From contig CALAPY010000102.1 in the NCBI GenBank assembly GCA_937891015.1, positions 1-49,886 of the forward strand: a DNA stretch of 49,886 nucleotides. Reading direction: 5' to 3'. Both the position numbers and the translations under genes were made by a program. Below the pieces are notes generated by a model. The model was not told where the DNA came from and made no database searches. It worked only from the letters and a program-made list of their open reading frames with translations. Source of the DNA: UBA2108 sp002713215. Its GTDB lineage: Bacteria > Bacteroidota > Bacteroidia > Flavobacteriales_G > Salibacteraceae. Below, one piece after another: positions 24,060 to 33,527 of this stretch. Every line of letters starts with the position of its first letter. Within the stretch, counting starts at the first letter, position 1.

Positions 24060-26411
24060 ATGAAATTAAGTATCCATTTAATAATCGTGCTCACCCTGGG
24101 TATTGCCGGGAGAATAATTGGACAGGATTTACCATTAGAATTTAATTATTCTGTAGATAGCCATCGACTAATCGTTGGCAATACAGTTACAACAGGTTTT
24201 TACGACGAAACGCAAATAGACACCATTTACCTTCAATTTTCTCAAACCAATTACTGGAACCAGTTGGATCAAAACTATGAGGATAAAATTGAGTTGCCGG
24301 CCACCCTCACGCACAATGGGGTTACCTACGATAGTGTAGGTGTTCGGTTTAAGGGACAAACATCGTATAAGCGTTTGGGCAATAAAGACAAAAAATCTTT
24401 TGCAATTACCCTTGATGCCTTTATTGATAATCAGGATGTGGAAGGGTATGAGGGATTGAACCTAAATAACGCCTTTGAAGATGAATCTCACATGCGTGAA
24501 GTGCTGTACCTGAATGCAATTCGAAAGCATATTTATGCGGCAAAAGGAAACTTTATTCATCTATATATAAATGGGCAGGACTGGGGCATATACCCAAATA
24601 TTCAAAACCTGAACGCCGAACACGTCGATGAATGGTTTTTGGATCGGGATGCTACTCGTTGGAGATGTGAACGAACAACAACTGGTCGTCCAGGGCCAGG
24701 AGGTAATTTTAATACTGGATTCTCTACCCTTAATTATTTAGGAGATAACTCTACTGACTATACTCCGCATTACACGTTGAAAAATGCTGAGAAACAGGAC
24801 CCCTGGCAAGATTTAATTGTGGCATGTAGTCTAATTGAAAAGACCAATTCTTCTGCAATGGTAGATCTGCTAAACGATCATTTTGACTTAGATCAGGCCT
24901 TATGGTTTCTTGCTGCTGAAATAATTTATACCGATGACGATAGCTATGTATATAAAGGTGGTATGGACTATTACGTATATTTTGACGTTGCTACTGATAG
25001 ACTTGTGCCCATTGAATATGATGGAAATTCTGGGATGGCATTAAATAAAGCCAAGACATGGACACCGTTTTATAATGAAACAGATAACCGATTTCCATTG
25101 CTATATGTATTGATGAAGGTTCCGGAAATTCGACAGCGATATTTGGCTCATTTCAGAACAATGATGGAGACATCATTTGATACAACAGCAATGATGTCAA
25201 GGATTGATTACTACTCCAATTTGATTGCTCAACGGTATGCCAATGATCCCAAGAAGTTGTACACCGTTCAGGAGTTTAACACTGAAATTGCTAACCTAAA
25301 GCAGTTCGTACGTGACCGTGATTCATTTTTACGATCTAATTCTGAGTTTAAAGAACAAGGAGTTGGAATATCTTCAGTGTCTCATTTTGTTAACGGGAAG
25401 CAGTGGGGTAGTCCTGAAAATACCGATTCTGTTTTGGTATTGGCAACAGCAGCAAGCACAACATTACTTAAATCAATGAACTTATATTATGGAACCGGCT
25501 TGGCCGGGCGATTTAAGAGCACTGCAATGTATGATGATGGAATGCATGGAGACGGAGCAGCTGGTGATGGACAATTTGGAGGATACATTCCGGCGCAAAC
25601 CGGAGGACAGTATATACGGTATTACATTGAATCGGTTGCCAATAATTCTGCAAATAGTAGGGCCTATGAACCCGTTGGTGCAGAGCATGACGTGTACATT
25701 TATCGAGTAAACAGTGGTGTAAAAGTGGCTTCTGATGTTGTGATTAATGAATTGATGTCATCAAATAAATTAGGTTATGCGGATCCATCTGGTGAATATG
25801 ATGATTGGGTTGAATTGTATAACAATGGAAGCACAACCATGGATCTTACAGGTTATTATTTAACGGACAACAATGCCGAATTTCTACAATGGGAGTTTCC
25901 AAAAGGTACCACCATTGATCCCGGGGGTTATTTAATTGTTTGGTGCGATGGAGACGAGGGGCAATCCGGATTGCATGCCAATTTCAAGCTTTCCGCCAAT
26001 GGCGAGCAGGTATTGCTGATCAATTCTGACGGTAATATTGCAGATGAAGTAACCTTTGACTATTACTTCTCAAATTATGGTTTTGCACGAGTTCCGAATG
26101 GAACAGGAAACTTTCAATGGCAGCTAATGACTCCTCTGGCTAACAATGAGACTTCTTCGGTTGACGATTTAATGGCTGCAGCTGCTAGTATTTCTGTTTA
26201 TCCAAACCCCGCGAATTCAAGTTTTACGCTTAGGAGAAGCGAAGGAACCGGAGCAGAACATGTTGCTATTCTTAATATTCAGGGAGTTGTGGTGTTTGAA
26301 CTGGAGATGAATGATTATTCGGCCGATGTAGATGTTTCTGATTGGAACAGCGGAGTTTATATCATTAAAACCCAGGACGGAAATACAAAGAGACTGGTGG
26401 TTAAGCCATAG
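24060..26411 (+). CDS. CotH-like kinase / lamin-tail-domain T9SS cargo
   Basis: A 783-residue secreted protein. A short signal peptide (to about GQD, residue 23) precedes a CotH-like domain (~55-430) with GVRFKGQTSYK at ~94, KKSFAITLDAF, LNLNNAFEDESHMRE, YINGQDWGIYPNIQ and the putative active-site LVPIEYDGNSG (Asp321). A lamin-tail domain follows (~545-660; VVINELMSSNK ... DDWVELYNNGSTTMDLTGYYL ... YLIVWCDG). The protein ends in a T9SS type A sorting domain (~710-783; SVYPNPANSS ... GVYIIKTQDGNTKRLVVKP). CotH proteins are atypical protein kinases in spores and other settings; whether this one is active is not known. It is transcribed alone, divergent from the cytochrome gene. Confidence 0.88.
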   Translation: MKLSIHLIIVLTLGIAGRIIGQDLPLEFNYSVDSHRLIVGNTVTTGFYDETQIDTIYLQFSQTNYWNQLDQNYEDKIELPATLTHNGVTYDSVGVRFKGQTSYKRLGNKDKKSFAITLDAFIDNQDVEGYEGLNLNNAFEDESHMREVLYLNAIRKHIYAAKGNFIHLYINGQDWGIYPNIQNLNAEHVDEWFLDRDATRWRCERTTTGRPGPGGNFNTGFSTLNYLGDNSTDYTPHYTLKNAEKQDPWQDLIVACSLIEKTNSSAMVDLLNDHFDLDQALWFLAAEIIYTDDDSYVYKGGMDYYVYFDVATDRLVPIEYDGNSGMALNKAKTWTPFYNETDNRFPLLYVLMKVPEIRQRYLAHFRTMMETSFDTTAMMSRIDYYSNLIAQRYANDPKKLYTVQEFNTEIANLKQFVRDRDSFLRSNSEFKEQGVGISSVSHFVNGKQWGSPENTDSVLVLATAASTTLLKSMNLYYGTGLAGRFKSTAMYDDGMHGDGAAGDGQFGGYIPAQTGGQYIRYYIESVANNSANSRAYEPVGAEHDVYIYRVNSGVKVASDVVINELMSSNKLGYADPSGEYDDWVELYNNGSTTMDLTGYYLTDNNAEFLQWEFPKGTTIDPGGYLIVWCDGDEGQSGLHANFKLSANGEQVLLINSDGNIADEVTFDYYFSNYGFARVPNGTGNFQWQLMTPLANNETSSVDDLMAAAASISVYPNPANSSFTLRRSEGTGAEHVAILNIQGVVVFELEMNDYSADVDVSDWNSGVYIIKTQDGNTKRLVVKP

Positions 26412-26434
26412 TCTTGGTAGTTGGTTAAAGAAGC

Positions 26435-26458
26435 AGGAAGTACAGAAAAAGACTTCCT
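26435..26458. terminator. Possible bidirectional terminator
   Basis: AGGAAGT (26435-26441) and ACTTCCT (26452-26458) form a 7-base stem with a 10-base loop between the convergent CotH and cysteine synthase genes. The downstream T tract is short (TTT), so the call is weak. Confidence 0.35.
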
Positions 26459-27469
26459 TTAATTGCAGGCAATTAACTCAAAACCCAGGAGATCAACATG
26501 GGTAGAAAGAAAATCATCTTTTACCGATTCTTCCCGGGCTAAGTCGGTACTTAAGTATTTCTTGTTGCTATCAGAAAAAATGGTAACCACATTGGCTTCC
26601 GGGCTTAGCATTTCCTGAGCTTTTATAGCACCCAAAAAGTTAGCTCCCGAAGAAATTCCAACAGCAATACCTAGTCGTCTGGCCAGTAACTGAGCCATTA
26701 TGATGCTATCCCCATCGTCCACCTCAATAATGGAATCCAGTTCGTCAAGCTTTACAATGGAAGGAATAAATTCATCTGATATTCCCTGAATACGATGTTT
26801 CCCCACTTTGTACCCCGTGGATAGGGTAGGAGAGTTGGCAGGTTCCAATGGGTGAACTTTTACAGCAGGATACTTTTCTTTTAAATAGTTGCCGGTTCCC
26901 ATCACGGTTCCCCCGGTTCCAACACCAGCGACAAATGCATCCGGTTGTATTCCTAACTGACTCATTTGATTTTTGATTTCAGGACCCGTGGTTTGGTAAT
27001 GAGTTTCGGTGTTATAATCATTATCAAATTGGCAGGGCAAAAACACGTTAGGGTTATTAGCTTTGTGCGTTTTGGTCATTTCAATGCTTCCTAAAAAACC
27101 ACCTTCTTCTTTAGAAACCAACCGAATATTAGTACCAAAACTTTTGATAAGTTGTTTACGCTCTTCACTCATCCAATCAGGCATGTATATGGTTATATTG
27201 TGCCGGTATGCAGCACCTACTGCAGCAAATGAAACTCCCGTATTTCCACTGGTAGCCTCAACAATTTCATCTCCCGGTTTTAACAGACCTTTTCTGTAGG
27301 ATTCGTCAATAATGTGCATGGCTATTCGGTCCTTGATGCTACCGGTTAGGTTAAAACTTTCCATTTTAGCATATAGAATGCGTTGTTGGCCTTTGTAGGT
27401 AAAATAGATTTTAGCCATTGGTGTGTTACCAATAGCAATGCTTAAATCAGGTCTGATTTGAGTTTCCAT
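26459..27469 (-). CDS. Cysteine synthase family PLP enzyme
   Basis: A 336-residue fold-type II PLP enzyme. The Schiff-base lysine is Lys46 in NLTGSIKDR. The phosphate and substrate loop is TSGNTGVS (74-78 region), and the GVGTGGT loop binds the cofactor phosphate. It would make cysteine from O-acetylserine and sulfide, or act as a close relative such as cystathionine beta-synthase without the regulatory domain. The CPCQFDNDYN-type region, here FLPCQFDND, and its length fit CysK/CysM-type enzymes, but the two cannot be separated by eye. It stands alone, about 220 bases from the divergent GT2 gene. Confidence 0.85.
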   Translation of the reverse strand: METQIRPDLSIAIGNTPMAKIYFTYKGQQRILYAKMESFNLTGSIKDRIAMHIIDESYRKGLLKPGDEIVEATSGNTGVSFAAVGAAYRHNITIYMPDWMSEERKQLIKSFGTNIRLVSKEEGGFLGSIEMTKTHKANNPNVFLPCQFDNDYNTETHYQTTGPEIKNQMSQLGIQPDAFVAGVGTGGTVMGTGNYLKEKYPAVKVHPLEPANSPTLSTGYKVGKHRIQGISDEFIPSIVKLDELDSIIEVDDGDSIIMAQLLARRLGIAVGISSGANFLGAIKAQEMLSPEANVVTIFSDSNKKYLSTDLAREESVKDDFLSTHVDLLGFELIACN

Positions 27470-27649
27470 AACTGTGCCTAATAATAAACCGTTTTATCTG
27501 GTTTAATTTGCAATTCAATGCGAAATTAAGCAAGTCAATCTGCTCAAATTATAACATATATCATTTGAGGTAAATGAATCATTCAGTAAAAAGCAATTTG
27601 AAATGCTTTGTTCATTTTAGGTTGGTGATTAATAAGAAGTAATTAATTA

Positions 27650-27657
27650 TAGGTTTG
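27650..27657 (+). promoter_or_regulatory. Candidate -7 element for the GT2 gene
   Basis: TAGGTTTG matches TAnnTTTG and lies 32 bases before the ATG at 27690. The nearest TTG (27622-27624) is 25 bases upstream, a little far for a -33 element. Confidence 0.35.
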
Positions 27658-27689
27658 CCACGTAACGTTAAAGTAGTTTCTCTTTAAGA

Positions 27690-28703
27690 ATGCAAAATAT
27701 CCCGCTGGTTTCCATAATAATGGCATTTAAAGATACTGCACCGTATTTGCATGCATGTTTAGATTCTATTTTGACTCAGACTTATGACAATTGGGAGCTT
27801 TTGGCTGTTAACGACCATTCCAGCGACTGGAGTGTTACTATACTCGAAGAATACGCTGCGAAGGATTCCCGTATTCGATTATTGCATAGCGACAAACCCA
27901 GACTCATTCCGACCTTGCAAGTAGGTTATGCTAATGCAAGAGGTAGCCTAATCAATAGAATGGACTCTGATGATAAAATGCCTGATTATAAACTCCAGGT
28001 ATTGGTTGACGAATGGCTTAAACATGGAAAGGGTACTGTAATAGCAGGTGGTACTCAGCATTTTGTTGACGAAGGTGAAGTAGGAAACGGGTTTATTAAA
28101 TATGAGCAATGGTTGAACGAAGTAGCAAGAACCAGCACCCATTACCGGGAGATTTATAAAGAATGTGTCATTCCTTCCCATTGTTGGATCATTCATAAAG
28201 AAGACTTTGATGCTATTGGGGCATTTGATCCATTGGTTTACCCGGAGGACTACGACCTGTGTTTTAGGATGTACCGGCATAAATTGAAGGTCATTGGTAT
28301 AGATTCCATACTACATCATTGGAGGGATCGATCCAACAGAATTTCCAGAACCTGGGAAGAATACAAGGACAACCGCTATTTTGATTTAAAAACCCGATTT
28401 TTTTATGAGTTGGATCGCGATCGAAACCGGCCTCTTGTTCTATGGGGAGCAGGTAAAAATGGTAAGGATATGGCCAGGATACTATTGGCTCATAACGATC
28501 AGTTCCATTGGGTTTGCGATAATGAGCGAAAAATTGGAAAGGATATTTATGGTGTCCGGCTTCAACATTTTAACGACGTACCGGCGCTTCGCAATCCTCA
28601 GATTATGATGGTGGTGTCATCCCCTGAAGGTAAGCAGGAAATTAAAGCATTACTTGGTTCCTGGAACAAAGAACCGGTTAAAGATTATTGGTTTTTTGCG
28701 TAA
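27690..28703 (+). CDS. Glycosyltransferase family 2 with C-terminal Rossmann-like domain
   Basis: A 337-residue protein. Residues ~5-230 form a GT-A domain: LVSIIMAFKDTAPYL, LLAVNDHSSD, INRMDSDDKM (DxD site) and FDPLVYPEDYDLCFRMYRH. After a linker, residues ~245-337 start VLWGAGKNGKDMARILL, a glycine-rich nucleotide-binding turn like the PglD_N or CoA/NAD-binding domains found fused to sugar-modifying enzymes, then VVSSPEGKQEIKALLG. This second domain is unusual for a GT2 and may bind a sugar nucleotide or cofactor (inference). It is transcribed alone and converges on the aldehyde dehydrogenase. Confidence 0.82.
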   Translation: MQNIPLVSIIMAFKDTAPYLHACLDSILTQTYDNWELLAVNDHSSDWSVTILEEYAAKDSRIRLLHSDKPRLIPTLQVGYANARGSLINRMDSDDKMPDYKLQVLVDEWLKHGKGTVIAGGTQHFVDEGEVGNGFIKYEQWLNEVARTSTHYREIYKECVIPSHCWIIHKEDFDAIGAFDPLVYPEDYDLCFRMYRHKLKVIGIDSILHHWRDRSNRISRTWEEYKDNRYFDLKTRFFYELDRDRNRPLVLWGAGKNGKDMARILLAHNDQFHWVCDNERKIGKDIYGVRLQHFNDVPALRNPQIMMVVSSPEGKQEIKALLGSWNKEPVKDYWFFA

Positions 28704-28726
28704 TAAAGCTGAATAAAATTGTCTAT

Positions 28727-30112
28727 TTACAGCACCTGGCTTTTTATTACCATTAGTTTTTCTCTTGTCATTTCATGCATACTGTATTGAATTCCACCCA
28801 TTCCAATTCCTGACGAATCTCTTCCACCAAAAGGCATCCAGTCTACCCGAAATGCCGTATGGTCGTTGACCATTACAGCTGTTGCATTTAACTTCTTAAC
28901 AACATCTAATGCTACGTCGATATTCTTAGTAAAAACAGAAGCTTGAAATGCATAGGGCAACGAATTGGCGATTTCAATGGCCTCTTGCCTGTCAGAGTAT
29001 GAATAAACGCATACCACCGGTCCAAAGATTTCCTGGGTGGATACTTTTGAATCTGGTGACGGATTAAGCAATACTGTAGGTTCGTAACAAGTCTCTGACA
29101 TCCGTTTTCCTCCGCACAATACCTGGGCTCCTTTCTCAACGGCTTCGTCCACCCATTCTCCAACCCGATTTACCTCTCGGGGTAAAATTAATGGGCCAAC
29201 TTCTGTTTTCGAATTCATGGGATCGCCAACCTTTAATTTTCTTGCAATATCTGCCAATTCGGAAGCAAGTTTTTCGCAGATAGATTCATGAGCAAATACA
29301 CGTTGCACGGAAACGCATACCTGGCCCGCGTGATAAAATCCTCCCTTGGCCAATGCAGGCATCATTTCGGCAAAATCCGCATCTGCTTCTACAATTACAG
29401 GGGCTGCGCCGCCATGTTCCAGAGCAAAACGAGTTCCAGGGGAAAGTTTGGTTTGAAGGTACCAGCCAACTTTGGCTGATCCTATAAATGAGAAATAATT
29501 AACCCTCCAATCGGTGATCAACTTTTCAGCAACATCATTGTCACAAATGACCGCCTGACACCATCCATCTGGCAAACCAGCTTCTTTTAGAATTTCTACC
29601 AGTGCCATACAGGACATGGGAGTGGTTGGTGCGGGTTTTATTATTACCGGACAACCGGCCGCAATGGCAGTAATGGTTTGATGAACGATTAGGTTTAAGG
29701 GATGATTAAAAGCGCTTACCGAAGCAACCACACCTATGGGTTCACGCATGGTAAATGCCATTCTTCCCTCCGAAGCCTTGGTTAAACCCATAGGAACTTC
29801 TTCGCCTTTCAACTCTGCAATTTGCTCAGCGGCTATCTCCACACCATTTATGGCACGCAATACTTCTACTTTGGAGTCGGTGTAGGGTTTCCCTCCTTCA
29901 CGGGCTGCAATGTTGGTTAGTTCATCAATCCTCTCAGACATAATTTCGGCACATCTTTTTAAAATGTCCTTTCGGTGATGGGGTTTAAGCCAACCATCTT
30001 GATTAAGAAACAAGGAATGGGCCGTATGGAGAATGCCATCAATTTTTTCCATTTCCACCAAGGGATATTCTCCAATTCTTTCCTGATTGTAAGGGTTAAA
30101 TACTTCCAACAT
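28727..30112 (-). CDS. Aldehyde dehydrogenase
   Basis: A 461-residue NAD(P)-dependent aldehyde dehydrogenase. The active site is complete: Asn136 in FNHP, the general base Glu232 in LEHGG, and the nucleophile Cys266 in AGQVCVSVQ. IIKPAPTTP binds the cofactor, and EIFGPVVCVYSY holds the late EIFGPV motif. It starts 10 bases after the stop of an acetolactate-synthase-like gene, so it probably oxidises an aldehyde produced by that enzyme (inference). The specific aldehyde cannot be inferred. It is slightly shorter than the usual 480-500 residues at the N-terminus. Confidence 0.9.
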   Translation of the reverse strand: MLEVFNPYNQERIGEYPLVEMEKIDGILHTAHSLFLNQDGWLKPHHRKDILKRCAEIMSERIDELTNIAAREGGKPYTDSKVEVLRAINGVEIAAEQIAELKGEEVPMGLTKASEGRMAFTMREPIGVVASVSAFNHPLNLIVHQTITAIAAGCPVIIKPAPTTPMSCMALVEILKEAGLPDGWCQAVICDNDVAEKLITDWRVNYFSFIGSAKVGWYLQTKLSPGTRFALEHGGAAPVIVEADADFAEMMPALAKGGFYHAGQVCVSVQRVFAHESICEKLASELADIARKLKVGDPMNSKTEVGPLILPREVNRVGEWVDEAVEKGAQVLCGGKRMSETCYEPTVLLNPSPDSKVSTQEIFGPVVCVYSYSDRQEAIEIANSLPYAFQASVFTKNIDVALDVVKKLNATAVMVNDHTAFRVDWMPFGGRDSSGIGMGGIQYSMHEMTREKLMVIKSQVL

Positions 30113-30122
30113 AAACCTTGAT

Positions 30123-31763
30123 TTAAGAAATTTTACACGATTCTTTTAGTTTAACATTCAGAATAGAATGATTCAATGAATAATCAACTGGTAAATCAAT
30201 AACATGAACACCATCCGTATTTAAGCAAAACTCAAATATTCGATTAAAATCTGTATCGCTGGTTGGTCGATGTCCGTTAGCACCATAACTATCTGCATAT
30301 TTTACGAAATCCGGGTTGTTGTAATCCAATCCATAGTTTTCGAATCCAACACCTTCCTGCTTCCATTTTATCATTCCATAGGAACTGTCATTTAGGATAA
30401 TGACGATCATATTGATTTTGTTTCGAACCGCAGTTTCCAATTCCTGCGAATTCATCATAAAGCCTCCGTCACCGCAAACAGTTACCACTTTGCGATTTGG
30501 GAAAATAAGTTTAGATGCCATTCCCGAAGGTAGGCCAGCACCCATGGTAGCCAAGGCATTATCAAGTAATAAGGTGTTTGGCTGGTGGCAGGTGTAGTTT
30601 CGGGCAAACCAAATTTTATAAACTCCATTATCCAGAGTGACAATTCCATCGTCCGGTAGTGCTTTTCTTATGTTGTTTACCAGGCGTTGAGGTAACATGG
30701 GAAAACGGGTGTCTTCAAAGTACTTGTGCAGGTGATTGTCCACTTCCTTTTTTACACGCATGTAGTAAGAGAAATCCCAGGAATCCATTGGGTCAACTAA
30801 TTCTGCCAAATGGTTAACAGAATGGGCAATGTCGCCCACCACATTCAGTTGAGGAAAGTACACATCGTCTACCTCTGCCGGGAAGAAATTAATGTGAATG
30901 ACTTGCTGTTTTCCCTCTCTCATAAAGAAGGGCGGTTTTTCAATGACATCATGCCCGACATTGATGATCAGGTCTGCGTGGTCAATGGCATTGTGCAAAA
31001 AGTCATGGTCAGACAATGCTGCGGTACCTAAGAAAAGGGGATGTCTCTCATCAATTACTCCTTTACCCATTTGGGTATTAAAAAATGGAATTCCGGTAGT
31101 TTCTACAAAGGCGGAAAGTGCATTACTGGTTCGTTTTCTGTTTGCACCGGCACCAATAAGAAGCAAGGGGCTTTTCGCTTCTTCGATCATTTTGGCCGCC
31201 ATCATTATACTCTTGTGACTGGCATCGGGACGGCGATGACCCACGACCTTAAAAATTCGATCTCCCGCCTCTTCTTCGGCAACGTCTTCTGGAAGTTCCA
31301 AATGCACCGCACCGGGTCGTTCTTCCATAGCCAATCGGAAGGATTCCCTAACCAGGGAAGGAATGTTGTGTCCGTTTACAATCTGTTTAGTCAACTTGGT
31401 AAGCGATTGAAACATATCTACAACATCAATGATCTGGAACCGGCCTTGTTTGCTCTTCTTAATTGGTTTTTGTCCGGTAATCATAAGCATGGGCATGGCA
31501 CCCAATTGTGCATAAGCAGCAGGGGTTACCAAATTGGTTGCTCCCGGTCCAAGGGTAGACAGGCAAACACCTGGCTTACCGGTTAGACGACCATAAGTGG
31601 CGGCCATAAATCCAGCTCCCTGTTCATGACGGGTAAGAATTAATTCTATGCTTGAGTTTCTCAAAGAGTCCAGAATGTCAAGATTCTCTTCTCCGGGAAT
31701 TCCGAATATGTATTCTACTCCCTCATTTTCAAGAGCTTTGATAAACAGATCTGATGCTTTCAT
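30123..31763 (-). CDS. Acetolactate-synthase-like TPP enzyme
   Basis: A 546-residue ThDP-dependent enzyme. The N-terminal PYR domain has FGIPGEENLDILDSL and the activating Glu in LTRHEQGAGFMAA. The central domain holds LLIGAGANRKR. The C-terminal PP domain has GDGGFMMNSQELETAVRN...ILND, the GDG-N metal/ThDP motif. It resembles the large subunit of acetolactate synthase. No regulatory small-subunit gene is nearby, and the tightly linked aldehyde dehydrogenase suggests a catabolic or decarboxylase-type role rather than branched-chain amino-acid synthesis. Glyoxylate carboligase, oxalyl-CoA decarboxylase or benzaldehyde-lyase-like functions are possible alternatives. Confidence 0.85.
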   Translation of the reverse strand: MKASDLFIKALENEGVEYIFGIPGEENLDILDSLRNSSIELILTRHEQGAGFMAATYGRLTGKPGVCLSTLGPGATNLVTPAAYAQLGAMPMLMITGQKPIKKSKQGRFQIIDVVDMFQSLTKLTKQIVNGHNIPSLVRESFRLAMEERPGAVHLELPEDVAEEEAGDRIFKVVGHRRPDASHKSIMMAAKMIEEAKSPLLLIGAGANRKRTSNALSAFVETTGIPFFNTQMGKGVIDERHPLFLGTAALSDHDFLHNAIDHADLIINVGHDVIEKPPFFMREGKQQVIHINFFPAEVDDVYFPQLNVVGDIAHSVNHLAELVDPMDSWDFSYYMRVKKEVDNHLHKYFEDTRFPMLPQRLVNNIRKALPDDGIVTLDNGVYKIWFARNYTCHQPNTLLLDNALATMGAGLPSGMASKLIFPNRKVVTVCGDGGFMMNSQELETAVRNKINMIVIILNDSSYGMIKWKQEGVGFENYGLDYNNPDFVKYADSYGANGHRPTSDTDFNRIFEFCLNTDGVHVIDLPVDYSLNHSILNVKLKESCKIS

Positions 31764-31871
31764 AATTCATAGGTGTTTTGAATCATGAAAATTATAAGGA
31801 ATTTAGAACAAATGAAAGATTTGTAATAGCTTGGCAACGAGGATTACCAAAAGCGTTTATTGGAACGTTTG

Positions 31872-32081
31872 TTAATCGCTAATCGTTACTTTTTCATCCC
31901 CCAGTTGAATCCGGTCTCCGCTTCGAAGTTTTCTTCTTATCCTCAATTCGACTTCGTTATTCACCAAAACCTCTCCTTCGCTGATAATCATTTTAGCAAA
32001 ACCTCCTGATTCCACCAATCCCAAGGTTTTTAGCAGCTTATTTAGCTCGATGTATTCCTTGCCCTTAAGTTCAAATTTCAC
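31872..32081 (-). CDS. S4-domain RNA-binding protein (YbcJ-like)
   Basis: A 69-residue single S4 domain: YIELNKLLKTLGLVESGGFAKMIISEGEVLVNN, followed by RKLRSGDRIQL. S4 domains bind structured RNA, and stand-alone members such as YbcJ/YaaA are linked to ribosome or tRNA metabolism. The start is GTG at 32081 (gtg aaa ttt); no ATG in frame fits better. A -7-like element (TATTTTTG on the minus strand, 32105-32098) lies 16 bases upstream. Role in the cell unassigned. Confidence 0.85.
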   Translation of the reverse strand: MKFELKGKEYIELNKLLKTLGLVESGGFAKMIISEGEVLVNNEVELRIRRKLRSGDRIQLGDEKVTISD

Positions 32082-32127
32082 AGTATTGTCCTTTCGGCAA
32101 AAATAGGTGGTGAGGGAGATTGAATTA

Positions 32128-33447
32128 CTAATACTGCTCTAAATACAGGCTGTACCTTCCAGGAGTTCGAGGCTGTCGATAGAGGTAGAGCAAGTAGCCA
32201 TTGTGTACTTTAATTTTTTCGGGAAATATGTTTTCAATCTTATGGAACTTGGTAGCCAGACCCGATTTGACGTCTACCTTGTACAAGGTGCTCCAACCGC
32301 TTCTTTCCATTATGGTGAAGTAAGATTTCTTTCCTTTGTCTTGAAATACTTGCGGTTCCCAGGCCAGTTTGGTGTGGTATTTTATTTTGGTCTTACTTAC
32401 CAGTGCTCCCTTATAATTCATGCGTACAATGGCATTGTTTCCATGATCGAAGGCAATTATTTCTTTTTTGTCCAGAAATATGGGACAATAATTGGGTTTG
32501 TAAAACATGGACTCCGAAAGGTCTTCTTCCATAACCAGGTTTCTGATTCTGTTTTCTTCGGTATTGTCGAGGTTGGCGTCGAGGTACATCAGATCCTGAA
32601 TAATGTTTCCATACTTTTCCCTCAAAACCAATAAATCTTCCTGAATAAGCCGAATGGTTTGCCGATCGGCAGAATAGTAATAAAGGGTAGAGTAGCGCTG
32701 GTCGAACTTTCTTTTAAGGAACCAGGAAATCAATCGGGCGTAGCCATATTCTTCATAAATAAGAAAGCTATCGGTTAAAACCCGACAAGGGTTTTTTATT
32801 CTGTTTTCTAGGTTTTGGCTGCTTCGGGTTACGGTTACATCAATATCATAGTGAATTTTTAAATAGCGATCATACATGATGAGGTACACTTCGTCCCGGC
32901 AATCTTTAAACAGCGATACGGGTTTTCCTTTTACAATGGTTTCACCTAGTAAGTTCCCGTAGAAATCGACGATTCTAACCCTGTTTTTTCTTGATCTGTC
33001 CAGGTTTTCCAGCAGTACAATTTTGTCCTTGTAAATTTCGTAATCAATTATTTGAGAGAAGTAAGGTGATGCCACCATACGTGGCCCCGAGTATACTTCA
33101 ACCGCCTGAAGGCTCATAACCTTAGGCACCATTTTAACATCAAGTTTTCGGTTGAAGGAATAGTCAATGGAAGTGCTAAAATCCTGAAAGGAAACGTGTG
33201 AAAAATCGAGTTGAACGGGAAAGCTGTCTTTTGGAAGTTTTACTTTTAAACTAAACTCTCCGTTGGCAAGCGAGCTGGTGCCTATGGCTGTGTTTGCAAT
33301 TTGAATATGTACGCCTTCGATTGCCTTTTGACTCGCAACATCAATGATCTTTCCTTTAATATAGCGGTCTTCGGTTTTCTTCTCCTGTGCGCAAATACCA
33401 GAAGAAATCAGGCAAATCAGAAGAAGATATAAGGTTCTTATTTGCAT
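32128..33447 (-). CDS. Secreted protein with carboxypeptidase-regulatory-like domain
   Basis: A 439-residue exported protein with signal peptide MQIRTLYLLLICLISSGICAQ. Residues ~28-115 form a carboxypeptidase-D-regulatory-like beta-sandwich (YIKGKIIDVASQKAIEGVHIQIANTAIGTSSLANGEFSL), common at the start of TonB-linked proteins. The remaining ~320 residues are beta-rich, with repeated short strands (YEIYKDKIVLLENL, RNRVRIVDFYGNLLGE, ...), and may fold as a beta-propeller. No outer-membrane barrel follows, so it is not a TonB-dependent receptor. Role unknown. Similar proteins are common in Bacteroidota. Confidence 0.8.
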   Translation of the reverse strand: MQIRTLYLLLICLISSGICAQEKKTEDRYIKGKIIDVASQKAIEGVHIQIANTAIGTSSLANGEFSLKVKLPKDSFPVQLDFSHVSFQDFSTSIDYSFNRKLDVKMVPKVMSLQAVEVYSGPRMVASPYFSQIIDYEIYKDKIVLLENLDRSRKNRVRIVDFYGNLLGETIVKGKPVSLFKDCRDEVYLIMYDRYLKIHYDIDVTVTRSSQNLENRIKNPCRVLTDSFLIYEEYGYARLISWFLKRKFDQRYSTLYYYSADRQTIRLIQEDLLVLREKYGNIIQDLMYLDANLDNTEENRIRNLVMEEDLSESMFYKPNYCPIFLDKKEIIAFDHGNNAIVRMNYKGALVSKTKIKYHTKLAWEPQVFQDKGKKSYFTIMERSGWSTLYKVDVKSGLATKFHKIENIFPEKIKVHNGYLLYLYRQPRTPGRYSLYLEQY

Positions 33448-33527
33448 ACGAATGGCACGAAAGTGAACTTAAACGGAGCGCTGATGATATAGTTTGATTA
33501 AAGGGTTGGAAATACCCAATTATCGGT

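Noticed and set aside
30123..31763. Anabolic acetohydroxyacid synthase (ilvB/ilvG)
   Set aside because: No regulatory small-subunit or other branched-chain gene is near, and the gene is paired with an aldehyde dehydrogenase.
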